The notes: generated by a model from the letters alone, not told the origin. Counted from the stretch's first letter, positions 1 through 7,775 are shown. The stretch: 14,958 bases of DNA from CAYLMG01 sp964464635 (GCA_964464635.1 CAYXGT010000070.1:1-14958), one strand, 5' to 3'. Numbers and translations: made by a program.

Positions 1-2
1 AA

Positions 3-677
3 TCCAAAAATAAATATCAATACAAATTCCCTCAATTCTGGCTCTTTACACTGCCCGCCGTTTTTCAACTTTTCATACTGAGAGGAGCTCTCGTTCCGCA
101 CCAGTACTGGGAAAGGCCGATAGCTTTCCCCATCGCTATCGCTCTGGCACTGGGGGTAATGATAGTTTACGATTTGCTCAAAAAATCGAATAAAAAAATC
201 GCTGTAGCTTCCACAGCAGCAATTACTCTACTCGTCTTTACATTCTCTATGATTGGAACAAACTACTATTACAGCTACCGATGGCAGCCTGAACAAAAAA
301 TAAATATGTTCAAAGAGCTTAATAAGAAAATCCCGCCCGATAAATATCTTTTAAGCTACGAAAGTCTGATGTATGACCAGCACGAATACAAGGCCGCTTC
401 CATACAATGTGAGATTGCCTGGTACCTCGACCGTCAGATACACACCGCCCAAACACTCAACGAAATTCTCGAAAAGGCCAAAATAGGCAAATACCCTTAT
501 TACCTTATTCCAAACGTACCGCAATTGGCACCTGTAATCACTGAGCTGAGAAAAAGATACACCTTTGAATATATTCCCGGCCAGCAGAGAGTATCAACAA
601 AACACGGCTTCACTTATAAAGGAGGGATGCTTGTCTATCTGATATTCGATTTAAACGGCACCGCAGCGCAGCAGTAA
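3..677 (+). CDS. C-terminal part of a GT-C (GT39/ArnT-like) membrane glycosyltransferase, 5'-partial
   Basis: The frame is open from base 3 at the window edge to the stop at 675-677, giving 224 residues and no visible N-terminus. Three hydrophobic segments are seen: about residues 13-30, 40-60 and 66-84. Between the first two is a short loop reading HQYWERP. After the last segment comes a polar domain of about 140 residues, presumably periplasmic. This layout (last membrane helices plus an exported C-terminal domain) and the PHQYW loop resemble polyprenyl-phosphate-sugar-dependent glycosyltransferases of the GT39/PMT_2 class. The catalytic N-terminal loop with the acidic residues is outside the window, so the substrate cannot be inferred. 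An internal ATG at 159 is not a credible start because it would discard two membrane helices. The gene converges on the GT2 gene across a 57-base gap with no clear terminator. Family assignment is by general resemblance only. Confidence 0.65.
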   Translation, partial: SKNKYQYKFPQFWLFTLPAVFQLFILRGALVPHQYWERPIAFPIAIALALGVMIVYDLLKKSNKKIAVASTAAITLLVFTFSMIGTNYYYSYRWQPEQKINMFKELNKKIPPDKYLLSYESLMYDQHEYKAASIQCEIAWYLDRQIHTAQTLNEILEKAKIGKYPYYLIPNVPQLAPVITELRKRYTFEYIPGQQRVSTKHGFTYKGGMLVYLIFDLNGTAAQQ

Positions 678-734
678 AATTCTCAAAGCCGGCTGCTCAG
701 ACAAATCCTGATTCTCACGAAGACTATGTAAAAA

Positions 735-1706
735 TCAGTCGGCTGACCGAGTATATTCTTTTTGCAAAGGCTCTTTTGGAACACTATTCACGTCATATAA
801 ACTGGCGTGCAGCAGCATCTGGAATCCTAAAAATAACGGCACTACAGAAAGCATCACGGTACCGGTCGGTGTTGCAATTCCTCTCGATGCGTTCGAGTGC
901 CAGACAACCACACCAAATATAAAACCAAAAAGAAACAGCACCCACCCCAAAAGAAAAAGAACCGAAAAATGCGAAAAGTCCCTTACATAATATCGCCACA
1001 CAATACGTCTCAAATATGCCCATAGCAGCTTCGGCGGAAACTGAAACAGCGCCTTAAAGGGACTCAGGAAACTGACCTCCTGGCCGTAATGAGTGGCAAG
1101 CATTACATCCTTGACCTTCGCCTGAAGCCGGTAAAGGTTGCAAAGCATATCAGTCTCGAAAAAATAATCTTTGCTGATATTGTCAAGCTCTAAAAGCTCC
1201 AGCGCCGCCCTGTGTATCGCCGTAAAACCGTTCGTCGGGTCAAAAATATTCCAGTACCCCGACGCCATCTTCACAAAATAAGACAAACCCAGGTTGCCTA
1301 TCAGCCGAATCTTCGGCATCTTGCGAAGTGTCACCCTGTCGTGAAACCGAAACCCCTTCACATAGTCGGCTTCACAATCCACTATCGGCTTTATAAGCTT
1401 GCCGATATTGCGGGGCTCCATCTGGCCGTCCGAATCGAGCTTAACCACGATATCGGCATCCTCACTAAGTGCCAGCTTGTACCCTGCTATCGTTGCCCCG
1501 CCAACACCAAGATTCTTCTTATTTTCGATTGTCTCTATGCGCTCATCCTTAACTTCGCGAACTACCTGGGCAGTATTATCAGTGCTCGCATCATCCACCA
1601 CAATAATCTTATCCACAATCGAAGGCACTTTGCTTATCGTATCCGCAATATGAGCAGACTCATTATAAGCCGGCATTACCACAAAAACTTTCAGCCCGTT
1701 TACCAT
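735..1706 (-). CDS. GT2 family glycosyltransferase, polyprenyl-phosphate-sugar synthase-like
   Basis: This 323-residue protein has a GT-A fold N-terminal domain. Visible motifs are VVMPAYNES (residues 9-17), the nucleotide-binding VVDDASTDN (36-44), the metal-binding DSDG (91-94), DPTNGF (156-161) and FFETDML (182-188), all typical of dolichyl/undecaprenyl-phosphate glycosyltransferases. Two hydrophobic segments follow, about 247-269 and 282-303, which would anchor it in the inner membrane. Such enzymes move a sugar from a nucleotide donor to a polyprenyl phosphate. The ATG at 1706 is preceded by a GAAGGGGAG ribosome-binding site about 6 bases upstream. The gene follows the SHMT-like gene by 27 bases and is probably the last gene of the dxr operon. 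Its neighbour across the convergent gap is a GT-C type enzyme, a class that uses polyprenyl-phosphate sugars, so a donor-maker/donor-user pair is plausible. The sugar cannot be told. Confidence 0.9.
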   Translation of the reverse strand: MVNGLKVFVVMPAYNESAHIADTISKVPSIVDKIIVVDDASTDNTAQVVREVKDERIETIENKKNLGVGGATIAGYKLALSEDADIVVKLDSDGQMEPRNIGKLIKPIVDCEADYVKGFRFHDRVTLRKMPKIRLIGNLGLSYFVKMASGYWNIFDPTNGFTAIHRAALELLELDNISKDYFFETDMLCNLYRLQAKVKDVMLATHYGQEVSFLSPFKALFQFPPKLLWAYLRRIVWRYYVRDFSHFSVLFLLGWVLFLFGFIFGVVVWHSNASRGIATPTGTVMLSVVPLFLGFQMLLHASLYDVNSVPKEPLQKEYTRSAD

Positions 1707-1733
1707 TGTTTTCTCCCCTTCAATTACCTTCGA

Positions 1734-3167
1734 CTAATCCCGCACATATTCTCTGCAAAGCTGTGCAACCCTGCTGCGAATCCGCTCCTTAATTTCTTCA
1801 TCGATTGCATATTCATCTTCGCCTAAAACCTCTGTCCCTCTTAGCGCCTTATCAATCAGTGAGCCAATCAAATCCATCTGCTCTGTCCCCATACCAAGCT
1901 TGGTAACCATCGCCGTTCCAAGCCTGACACCCGAACTCTTCCGCCCACTTTTTGCATACGCATACGTCGGCAGCTCTATCCTGTCCACAACTATTCCGAC
2001 CTCTCCCAGAACCTTCTCAGCCGTCTGTCCCGTCAATCCCTCCTTCAGGCCGGCTGCATTCAGAATTACCATATGATTATCCGTACCGCCGGTAACCACA
2101 TCATAGCCCAAATCCGAAAGCCTTTGTGCAAGTCTCTTAGCATTCTCTATAATCCTCTCCTGCCGCTGCCGGTATTCCTGCGAAAGCATCTCATTAAAAA
2201 AAACCGCCTTCGCAGCAATATTGTTAAAATAAGGTGTCCCCTGAACACCGGGAAAAGTATTGGCCTCGATAAGCTCCCACAACTCTGCCCTCTCGTCCCC
2301 TGCCTGTTTATCGTAGTCTCGACCCATCAATATAAGTCCGCCTCTCGGCCCGCCCGACTTATACGTGCTCGTCGTAGTAAAATGTGCAAAATCTATCGGC
2401 GACTGATGCACCCCCTCACTAACAAGGCCGGCGATATGAGAAATATCCGCCAACAGAAACGCCCCCGCCTCATCTGCAATCTCCCTGAACCTCGCAAAAT
2501 CTATCGCTCTCGGATACGCACTTGCTCCGCATATTAAAAGTTTAGGCCTGAATCGAAGCGCCTTCTCTCGTATCGAATCATAATCCAGCCGACAGCTTTT
2601 CTCATCCAGATAGTAATTCTCGATTTCAAAAAATTTGCCCGTAAAAGAGTCAGCCGAGCCGTGCGAAAAATGCCCGCCCTGCTCGCAAGCCATACTCAAT
2701 ATCCTCTCGCCCTTTTGCAGCATCGCTGTGATTACTATCTGGTTTGCCTGTGTCCCCGAGTGAGGCTGAACATTCGCGTACCTCGCGCCGAACACCTCTT
2801 TCGCACGCACAACCGCTAACTGCTCTATCCTGTCAACAACCTCACAGCCGCCGTGCCGTCTATCCGATATACCACCCTCAGCCGTCTTGTTCTGCATCAC
2901 CGACCCTAAAGCCGCCAGAACCGCCTTCGAGCACTCGTTCTCCGCCGCCAATAACTGAATGCTGTTCCGTCGCCTGCTGAACTCCCCTGCCAAAAGCTCC
3001 CATACCCTTTTATCCGCCTGCTTCAGCGCCGAGAATATCTCATTATGCCACTTTTCACACCGTCCTCCCGGCCCGGCAGTCTCTGCTCTTAACAGCTCGT
3101 AATCTGCGCCCGTCTTGTCCCGAAAAATCTCTTTTGCTTTTTCGAGCTTCGCCTTATCTGCCGACAT
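1734..3167 (-). CDS. Divergent serine hydroxymethyltransferase-like PLP enzyme (GlyA homologue)
   Basis: This 477-residue protein matches SHMT along its length: NVQPHSGTQAN, GASAYPR, FAREREIAD-like FARFREIADEAG, ADISHIAGLV, and the PLP-lysine segment TTTSTYKSGGPRGG (K270). E97 (E. coli E57), D241 (D200), R275 (R235) and R415 (R363) are retained. Several normally invariant positions differ. The NKYAEG tyrosine (Y55) is T95, the RYYGG tyrosine (Y65) is H105, the PLP-stacking histidine (H126) is Q163, and the histidine before the lysine is Y269. There is also an N-terminal extension of roughly 30-40 residues with a GPGGRC stretch. Normal SHMT interconverts serine and glycine with tetrahydrofolate. 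This copy may act on another substrate, for example as an aldolase or transaldolase-type enzyme. A TTG codon at 3176 is in frame, but the AAGGGA ribosome-binding site is spaced correctly only for the ATG at 3167. It lies 18 bases after rseP. E. coli numbering is from memory. Confidence 0.85.
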   Translation of the reverse strand: MSADKAKLEKAKEIFRDKTGADYELLRAETAGPGGRCEKWHNEIFSALKQADKRVWELLAGEFSRRRNSIQLLAAENECSKAVLAALGSVMQNKTAEGGISDRRHGGCEVVDRIEQLAVVRAKEVFGARYANVQPHSGTQANQIVITAMLQKGERILSMACEQGGHFSHGSADSFTGKFFEIENYYLDEKSCRLDYDSIREKALRFRPKLLICGASAYPRAIDFARFREIADEAGAFLLADISHIAGLVSEGVHQSPIDFAHFTTTSTYKSGGPRGGLILMGRDYDKQAGDERAELWELIEANTFPGVQGTPYFNNIAAKAVFFNEMLSQEYRQRQERIIENAKRLAQRLSDLGYDVVTGGTDNHMVILNAAGLKEGLTGQTAEKVLGEVGIVVDRIELPTYAYAKSGRKSSGVRLGTAMVTKLGMGTEQMDLIGSLIDKALRGTEVLGEDEYAIDEEIKERIRSRVAQLCREYVRD

Positions 3168-3185
3168 ACTACGCAATCCCTTATC

Positions 3186-5408
3186 TTAGAAAAACCTGAT
3201 AGTCCTTACAACATCATTAAACGTGATATAAACAGCAAGTATTAGTAGTAGCAAAAACCCTGCTGTCGATAAAGATTCCTGAATCCTTTGACTTACAGGT
3301 GAGCCTTTTATCTTTTCGATAATCAAAAACACAATATGCCCCCCGTCAAAAGGCAATATTGGTATCGTGTTAAATGCCCCGATTAGCGCGCTTATCAGCG
3401 CTATTATATAAAGATAATATAACTTCGACGATTCCGCTACAACCCGGTAACTGAATGTTAAAATGCCGATCGGTCCCATAAAAGTCTTCGGGCTTACCTG
3501 CCTGCGAATCGCCTGAACCATTGTCGTATATCCCATTATGATATTATTCGCCGCCTTCTTATAACCCATTTTCACCGCATCGAAAATCCCTTTCGCCTTG
3601 TAAACTCTCCTCATCTGCTCAAACTGTATTCCTGCCCACAAGGTACTTTCCACCGGTGCAACATCAGCCCACTTCTCGCTGCCGAACACCGTTACCCCCT
3701 CACTGCCGTCACTGCCCTGCCATTCTATTGCAACGTCGCTGTCCATATTATTTTTCATCTCCCTGGCAAAATCGTAAAAGCTTCGTACCGCCTTGCCGTT
3801 GACTGCGGTTATCATTGCTCCAGGCTGTATCTCAAGTGCCGCAGTCTCTTTCCCCCATAACGATATATCCACAGTCTTTGCAACCCGGGCAGTATCAAAA
3901 TCATAAATCAGTACCACACCGACAACAGCTCTGTTCAGCTTCTCATCTTTAATCGGAACAACCGTAACATTTATCTGCCGGACAACTCCACTCGAATCCG
4001 CCCGTAAAACCCCTAAAGCTATCTCTTTTCCCTCATTAGACTCAACTATTTTCCTGAATTTACTGTAGTTGGGATATTCAACACCACCGGCTGCGATTAT
4101 AATATCCCCTTTGACCAATCCGTTTTCCTGCTCCAAAGTCACACTCCCGACTTTCAGGCAGGGCTTGATTGAATAGATATTGCCCATATCATTTTCTTTA
4201 TCTGCTGACGGCAGCATGTTAAGACCTAAGGCAACTTCTGTTTCAACAACCTCTTTATTCGAGCCTCCGTCAGCCCCTTTAATTACACGTTCGGCAATCA
4301 AAGTCACCGCAGGCTCGAATAAATCTCGTATTATCTCATCAGCCTGCCATTGTTTACTCACCTCGATACCGTTAACCGATTTTACAACATCACCCGGTTT
4401 CAGTCCTGTCTCGGCAAACAATAGCTCTTCATCTTCCGGCCTTGTCAGCCCTGCCATCTTCAGACTCGAAGGCGTCATTATTCCAATCTGCCTGATTGGT
4501 CCCATACCTCTATCATACTCCTGCGGAACAATTCTATAATCTTCAACGGAGCCATCCTCGTGACGAACTTTCAATTCAACTGCCCGCCCTATATCAGCCA
4601 GCGCTACCCACATTCCAACATCTGAAAACTCAAGATTATAGCTGTGTCCGGCAATTTCGAGTATCTCATCGCCTCCCTTCAGGCCCGCTCTGGCTGCCGG
4701 TGTATTGGCTGCAACTCCGCCCACCACCGGCGGCAGAAGTTCTATACCCACACGGAAAACAACTATCGACAGCACGACTGCAAGAATCGCGTTAAAAACA
4801 ACTCCTGCTGAAATAACACAAACACGCTTCCATATAGGCTGGTTCATATACGAGCGGGCATCTTCACTATATTTTATCCTGCCGATATCCTCCTGGCCGA
4901 AAATCTTTACATAGCCGCCGAAAGGTATCAGGCTGACCCGATACTCCGTCTCACCTGCTTTTCGCGCGCCACCGACCGTAAATATCAAGCCGTCCCTCTC
5001 CGATTCATCATCGGACTCGATATCATCTCCTCTCTTTTTATCTCCCTCGTGTAAAAGCTGCCTTGGCCTCCTGAATAGCATTGGCAAAATTCTAATCCGG
5101 TAACCGGCACCGGTCTTTTTAACTCCGAGAACCGTCGGGGGAAATCCGAACGAAAAACCCTCGACCCTCATTCCGCAGAGCTTGGCTGCTATGAAGTGAC
5201 CAAGCTCATGAACAATAACGACAACACCCAAAACGGAAAGAGCCAGAAATCCCTTCCACAGCACCGCTGCCCCCAAATGGCTGAACAACAAAAATATCCC
5301 GACGGCTATAACTGCCAGCCATATAAAAGACAAAAATTTACTTCCCCCGCTTTTTCTTGAATCGCTCCCACCGGCTAAATCCAATTCTGTCCGTTCCTTT
5401 TCTGTCAT
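3186..5408 (-). CDS. rseP: RseP-type site-2 intramembrane metalloprotease with four PDZ-like segments
   Basis: This 740-residue M50 protease carries the zinc motif HELGH (residues 67-71) inside a hydrophobic helix and the second metal/catalytic motif LPFDGGH (D688) near the C-terminus. It also has the conserved strand LIPFGGYVKIFGQED (160-174). Family members cut anti-sigma factors within the membrane during envelope stress. The usual length is about 450 residues with two PDZ domains; here four PDZ-like carboxylate-binding segments are visible, around 227-297, 330-376, 418-470 and 520-565. There is an extra hydrophobic segment before the HExxH helix (about 25-50). A very hydrophilic acidic insertion (about 113-155) sits between the first catalytic helix and the GGYVKI strand. 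The ATG at 5408 overlaps the dxr stop as TGATG and has an AAGGA ribosome-binding site 8 bases upstream, so translational coupling with dxr is likely. A possible local substrate is the anti-sigma protein at 11678-12211, which is an inference. Confidence 0.95.
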   Translation of the reverse strand: MTEKERTELDLAGGSDSRKSGGSKFLSFIWLAVIAVGIFLLFSHLGAAVLWKGFLALSVLGVVVIVHELGHFIAAKLCGMRVEGFSFGFPPTVLGVKKTGAGYRIRILPMLFRRPRQLLHEGDKKRGDDIESDDESERDGLIFTVGGARKAGETEYRVSLIPFGGYVKIFGQEDIGRIKYSEDARSYMNQPIWKRVCVISAGVVFNAILAVVLSIVVFRVGIELLPPVVGGVAANTPAARAGLKGGDEILEIAGHSYNLEFSDVGMWVALADIGRAVELKVRHEDGSVEDYRIVPQEYDRGMGPIRQIGIMTPSSLKMAGLTRPEDEELLFAETGLKPGDVVKSVNGIEVSKQWQADEIIRDLFEPAVTLIAERVIKGADGGSNKEVVETEVALGLNMLPSADKENDMGNIYSIKPCLKVGSVTLEQENGLVKGDIIIAAGGVEYPNYSKFRKIVESNEGKEIALGVLRADSSGVVRQINVTVVPIKDEKLNRAVVGVVLIYDFDTARVAKTVDISLWGKETAALEIQPGAMITAVNGKAVRSFYDFAREMKNNMDSDVAIEWQGSDGSEGVTVFGSEKWADVAPVESTLWAGIQFEQMRRVYKAKGIFDAVKMGYKKAANNIIMGYTTMVQAIRRQVSPKTFMGPIGILTFSYRVVAESSKLYYLYIIALISALIGAFNTIPILPFDGGHIVFLIIEKIKGSPVSQRIQESLSTAGFLLLLILAVYITFNDVVRTIRFF

Positions 5409-6631
5409 CAATTATTTCCTTTCGGTTTATCCTCTGCACAAATATACCCTATTGCATTATTCACTTCTTCTCTTGCCCACGCATCCGCCGCAAGAAGCTT
5501 CTCAAGGCCGGCTTCCCTGTTTACACTGTGCTTATCGAGGCACTGTTCTATAAGTTCGACTATCTGAACAAATCTTATCCTGCCCGCAAGAAACTGCTCA
5601 ACCGCTGCCTCATTCGCGGCGTTGAATACCGCCGCCGCAGTACCGCCTGCCATCGCAACATCATAGCCAAGCGGCAACGCCCGGAAAACCTCACTATCCA
5701 GACGCTCAAAACTAAGCTGCCCAATCTCTTCAAGCCGCAATCGCTTCGCAATACCGGCCACACGACAAGGATAAGTCAGCGCATACTGTATCGGAAGGCA
5801 CATATCAGGCAAACTCATCTGAGCAACGACCGAGCCGTCAACAAACTCAACCAATGAATGTACTATCGACTCAGGATGGACCAGAACTTCGATTTTTTCA
5901 ACCGGAATATCGAACAGCCACCTCGCCTCGATAACCTCCAGGGCCTTATTCACCATCGTCGCCGAATCCACCGTAATCTTCGGCCCCATATTCCAAACAG
6001 GATGCGCAAGAGCCTGTTCGACTGTCACCTTCTCCATATCAGAAGCCGAAAGTTTCCGAAATGGCCCGCCTGACGTCGTCAATATTATCCTGCTCACCTC
6101 CTCTCGCCGCCCCGCCTGCATCGCCTGAAAAACCGCCGAATGCTCACTGTCAATCGGTATAATCCAGGCACCGTTCGCTGCAGCAATCTCGCTAAGCAGC
6201 TGACCCGCTATCACAAGCGGCTCCTTATTCGCAATCGCAAGCCTTTTACCCTGCTCAGCCGCCGCCAAAAGCGCCTCAAGACCCGCTGCCCCAACAACTG
6301 CGCTTAATACAATATCAACCTCCTCCTGCAGGGCAATCTCAACCATCCCTTTCGCACCGGACAGTATCTCAACATCGCAATCGCCGAGCATCTCGCAAAG
6401 CTTCTGATAGTAATCGGGATTTGTAACGCACACAAATCGAGGCCGATACTTCTTTGCCTGTTCCGCAAGCAGTTCGATACTCGAATGAGCCGTCAACGCA
6501 AAAACCTCGTAGCTGTCTCTCGGCTCTGCGGCTGCTTCTTTATCCAGCTGCGAATTAAGTGCATCGATTACACGCAGCGCATTTTTGCCTATCGAGCCTG
6601 TCGAACCCAGTATTGCCACCTTTTTAACCAT
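5408..6631 (-). CDS. dxr: 1-deoxy-D-xylulose 5-phosphate reductoisomerase
   Basis: This 407-residue protein is full length for the family. It converts DXP to 2-C-methyl-D-erythritol 4-phosphate with NADPH in the non-mevalonate isoprenoid pathway. The NADPH-binding motif GSTGSIG is at 9-15 and the ANKEPLV motif at 134-140. The metal ligands are in IDSEHSA (D161, E163) and at E232 in VDSATMVNKALEVIEARW (221-238). The active-site flap reads HPVWNMGPK (210-218). The C-terminal NAANEAAVEQF segment (337-347) is also present. No key residue is missing. The ATG at 6631 has no ribosome-binding site. Instead, a TTGACA-17-GATAAT promoter ends only 8 bases before it, so the gene probably starts a leaderless or near-leaderless transcript. 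It is first in the operon dxr-rseP-SHMT-like-GT2 and its stop overlaps the rseP ATG. Confidence 0.98.
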   Translation of the reverse strand: MVKKVAILGSTGSIGKNALRVIDALNSQLDKEAAAEPRDSYEVFALTAHSSIELLAEQAKKYRPRFVCVTNPDYYQKLCEMLGDCDVEILSGAKGMVEIALQEEVDIVLSAVVGAAGLEALLAAAEQGKRLAIANKEPLVIAGQLLSEIAAANGAWIIPIDSEHSAVFQAMQAGRREEVSRIILTTSGGPFRKLSASDMEKVTVEQALAHPVWNMGPKITVDSATMVNKALEVIEARWLFDIPVEKIEVLVHPESIVHSLVEFVDGSVVAQMSLPDMCLPIQYALTYPCRVAGIAKRLRLEEIGQLSFERLDSEVFRALPLGYDVAMAGGTAAAVFNAANEAAVEQFLAGRIRFVQIVELIEQCLDKHSVNREAGLEKLLAADAWAREEVNNAIGYICAEDKPKGNN

Positions 6632-6639
6632 AGCCCTGC

Positions 6640-6668
6640 ATTATCGCAACAACACCCACCAATGTCAA
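6640..6668 (-). promoter_or_regulatory. Sigma-70 promoter of the dxr operon, placed for a leaderless mRNA
   Basis: On the minus strand TTGACA (6668-6663) is followed by a 17-base spacer and GATAAT (6645-6640). This is a perfect -35 and five of six -10 bases at ideal spacing. The start point expected about 7 bases downstream falls near 6633, one or two bases before the dxr ATG at 6631. There is no room for a ribosome-binding site. It is called from sequence only. Confidence 0.7.
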
Positions 6669-6908
6669 GAAATGAACACACGCAATTACCCGTTTCGAGG
6701 CGGGGTAACTAACAAGCATACGGTTGTAGATTCTGATAAAGATAACAATATTGATAACCTCATTCAAAGCTGTGCCAATAACAAGCAATATAAACGGGAA
6801 AGCGCAACAAGCCAATATGATCTTACACAACCTCTATGGTTTGACAAAATTATGCAAAAAATCGAAAAAGATAAAAAGAAAGAATATCAACAATCAATCC
6901 AGAAGCAG

Positions 6909-7163
6909 CTATATTACTTCCAGAATTAATATAAATAAGTTATACGTTGAGTCAGCGTAGCTGATTGGATCAATCTTCAAGAATCGGCCGAAGGTATGTG
7001 AATAATATCTGGCACGGTAGTAATACAAATCAGACTCATCATCAAAACGCCGGCCTGTAAATAGGTAAGGATTGCCTATAGAACTTGCACTGCTCGGCTT
7101 GCCATATACATCATAGCTATACTGTTCCTCAATTCCACCATCAGTATTTGAAAGAGCAACTAC
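6909..7163 (-). pseudogene. Degenerate RHS core fragment (third core copy, toxin lost)
   Basis: Translation of the minus strand gives a typical RHS C-terminal core: VVALSNTDGG, YDVYGKP, SIGNPYLFTGRRFDDESDLY, YYRARYY and GRFLKIDPISYADS. The match then breaks. The other two copies continue NLYSYVGNNPI, whereas here an extra codon and unrelated residues (TYNLFILILEVI) run to a stop at 6909-6911. The frame is open upstream to a stop at 7191-7193 but holds no start codon or ribosome-binding site. Over 6952-7157 it aligns without gaps to 8338-8543 of the orphan cassette and is closer to that copy than to the main RHS gene. It lies just beyond the second candidate immunity gene, so it looks like the scar of an older displaced toxin cassette whose toxin and immunity parts have been lost. 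Confidence 0.85.
6952..7157. repeat. RHS core direct repeat, remnant copy
   Basis: These 206 bases align without gaps to 8338-8543, and more loosely to the matching core of the main RHS gene near 9620-9900. Shared runs include the CGCCGGCCTGTAAA region and CTTGCCATATACATC. The copies lie in the same orientation, so recombination between them would delete the intervening toxin and immunity genes. Confidence 0.85.
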
Positions 7164-7170
7164 ATTACAT

Positions 7171-7199
7171 AAAGTACAGTGTAGTGTCTGTTATACTTT
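7171..7199 (-). other. Imperfect inverted repeat after the lipoprotein gene
   Basis: AAAGTA at 7171-7176 pairs with TACTTT at 7194-7199. Inner CAG/CTG pairs at 7177-7179 and 7188-7190 extend the stem, with a three-base bulge. It begins 24 bases beyond the stop of the lipoprotein gene in the transcribed direction. No T-run follows, so it is not a standard intrinsic terminator. It might be an mRNA 3' hairpin or chance. Confidence 0.25.
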
Positions 7200-7223
7200 A
7201 ACATAGCGAAATGATGGAATGCG

Positions 7224-7742
7224 TCATTCTTCATCCAGCGTATTCAATGAGTGAATAATCTGGATTGCAATTTTTTCTTCTTCAGCAGATAAATCTAAAT
7301 ACCAGAAGTTAACACGACGAGGCCTTCTCCACCATTCTTTTTCCAATTTCGGAATTTCTATCACAAATTGACTTAGCTTAAATCCATCTACTTGGCTTAA
7401 TTTTTGACCATCCGGCCTTGAGACATGAAAAGCCTTGTATCTCATACCATTTATTATTCCTTCTTCATCTGGGTATTTTTCATCCGCACCCTCAAACAAA
7501 CTGGGATGACCACCAAAATAAGCAAACAGGATTTCCTTATCGTGATATTTGAAAGTATAGCTATCAATATCAATCAAATGAGTAACATCTACGATTATTT
7601 TTACATTATTAGGTACTTGCAACTTACAATTTTCCATTTTTAAGAGGACTTCATCGTTTTGTCGTATTATATGTTCTGGTCCACCACACGAAGCAATAAA
7701 AATAATTGAAACTGATAGGGGTAAAACATTTAAATACCTCAT
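7224..7742 (-). CDS. Lipoprotein, candidate immunity protein for the metalloprotease-like Rhs toxin
   Basis: This 172-residue protein starts with a lipoprotein signal: a basic N-terminus, a hydrophobic run and the lipobox IASC, with acylated C19 followed by GGPEH. The mature part is polar, with aromatic-rich patches (FAYFGGHPSLF about 73-83, KEWWRRPRRVNFWYLD about 135-150), and has no recognised domain. The ATG at 7742 has an AAGGAA ribosome-binding site 8 bases upstream. It lies 33 bases after the orphan Rhs cassette whose toxin part carries a zinc-protease motif, the usual place for an immunity gene. A lipid-anchored protein would sit in the periplasm or envelope, matching a toxin that acts there. 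The immunity role is inferred from position only; no family was recognised. Base composition is visibly A/T-richer than in dxr or rseP. Confidence 0.65.
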   Translation of the reverse strand: MRYLNVLPLSVSIIFIASCGGPEHIIRQNDEVLLKMENCKLQVPNNVKIIVDVTHLIDIDSYTFKYHDKEILFAYFGGHPSLFEGADEKYPDEEGIINGMRYKAFHVSRPDGQKLSQVDGFKLSQFVIEIPKLEKEWWRRPRRVNFWYLDLSAEEEKIAIQIIHSLNTLDEE

Positions 7743-7775
7743 TTATTCAATTCCTTAATTTTCATTATTTTACAC

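Larger units (their letters stand above)
6632..7223. other. Gene-poor spacer between dxr and the Rhs locus
   Basis: This stretch holds the dxr promoter (6640-6668) and the RHS core remnant (6909-7163). The A/T-rich part at 6670-6908 shows nothing else that I can support. Two short open frames here (6624-6830 minus, 6672-6929 plus) lack ribosome-binding sites and overlap the promoter or dxr, so they are not called. An imperfect inverted repeat lies at 7171-7199. Confidence 0.6.

Noticed and set aside
1212..1826. Long plus-strand frame opposite the GT2 gene
   Set aside because: It is an antisense shadow of a clear glycosyltransferase; the product is low-complexity and has no domain.
4180..4914. 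Plus-strand frames opposite rseP
   Set aside because: They are shadow frames of the PDZ region, with no start signals and no recognisable domain.
6624..6830. Minus-strand 68-codon hydrophobic frame just upstream of dxr
   Set aside because: It starts at TTG with no ribosome-binding site, its 3' part is the dxr promoter (TTGACA...GATAAT), and it overlaps the dxr start.
6672..6929. Plus-strand 85-codon lysine-rich frame opposite the dxr upstream region
   Set aside because: There is no ribosome-binding site or promoter, the composition is explained by A/T-rich spacer, and it runs into the RHS remnant on the other strand.
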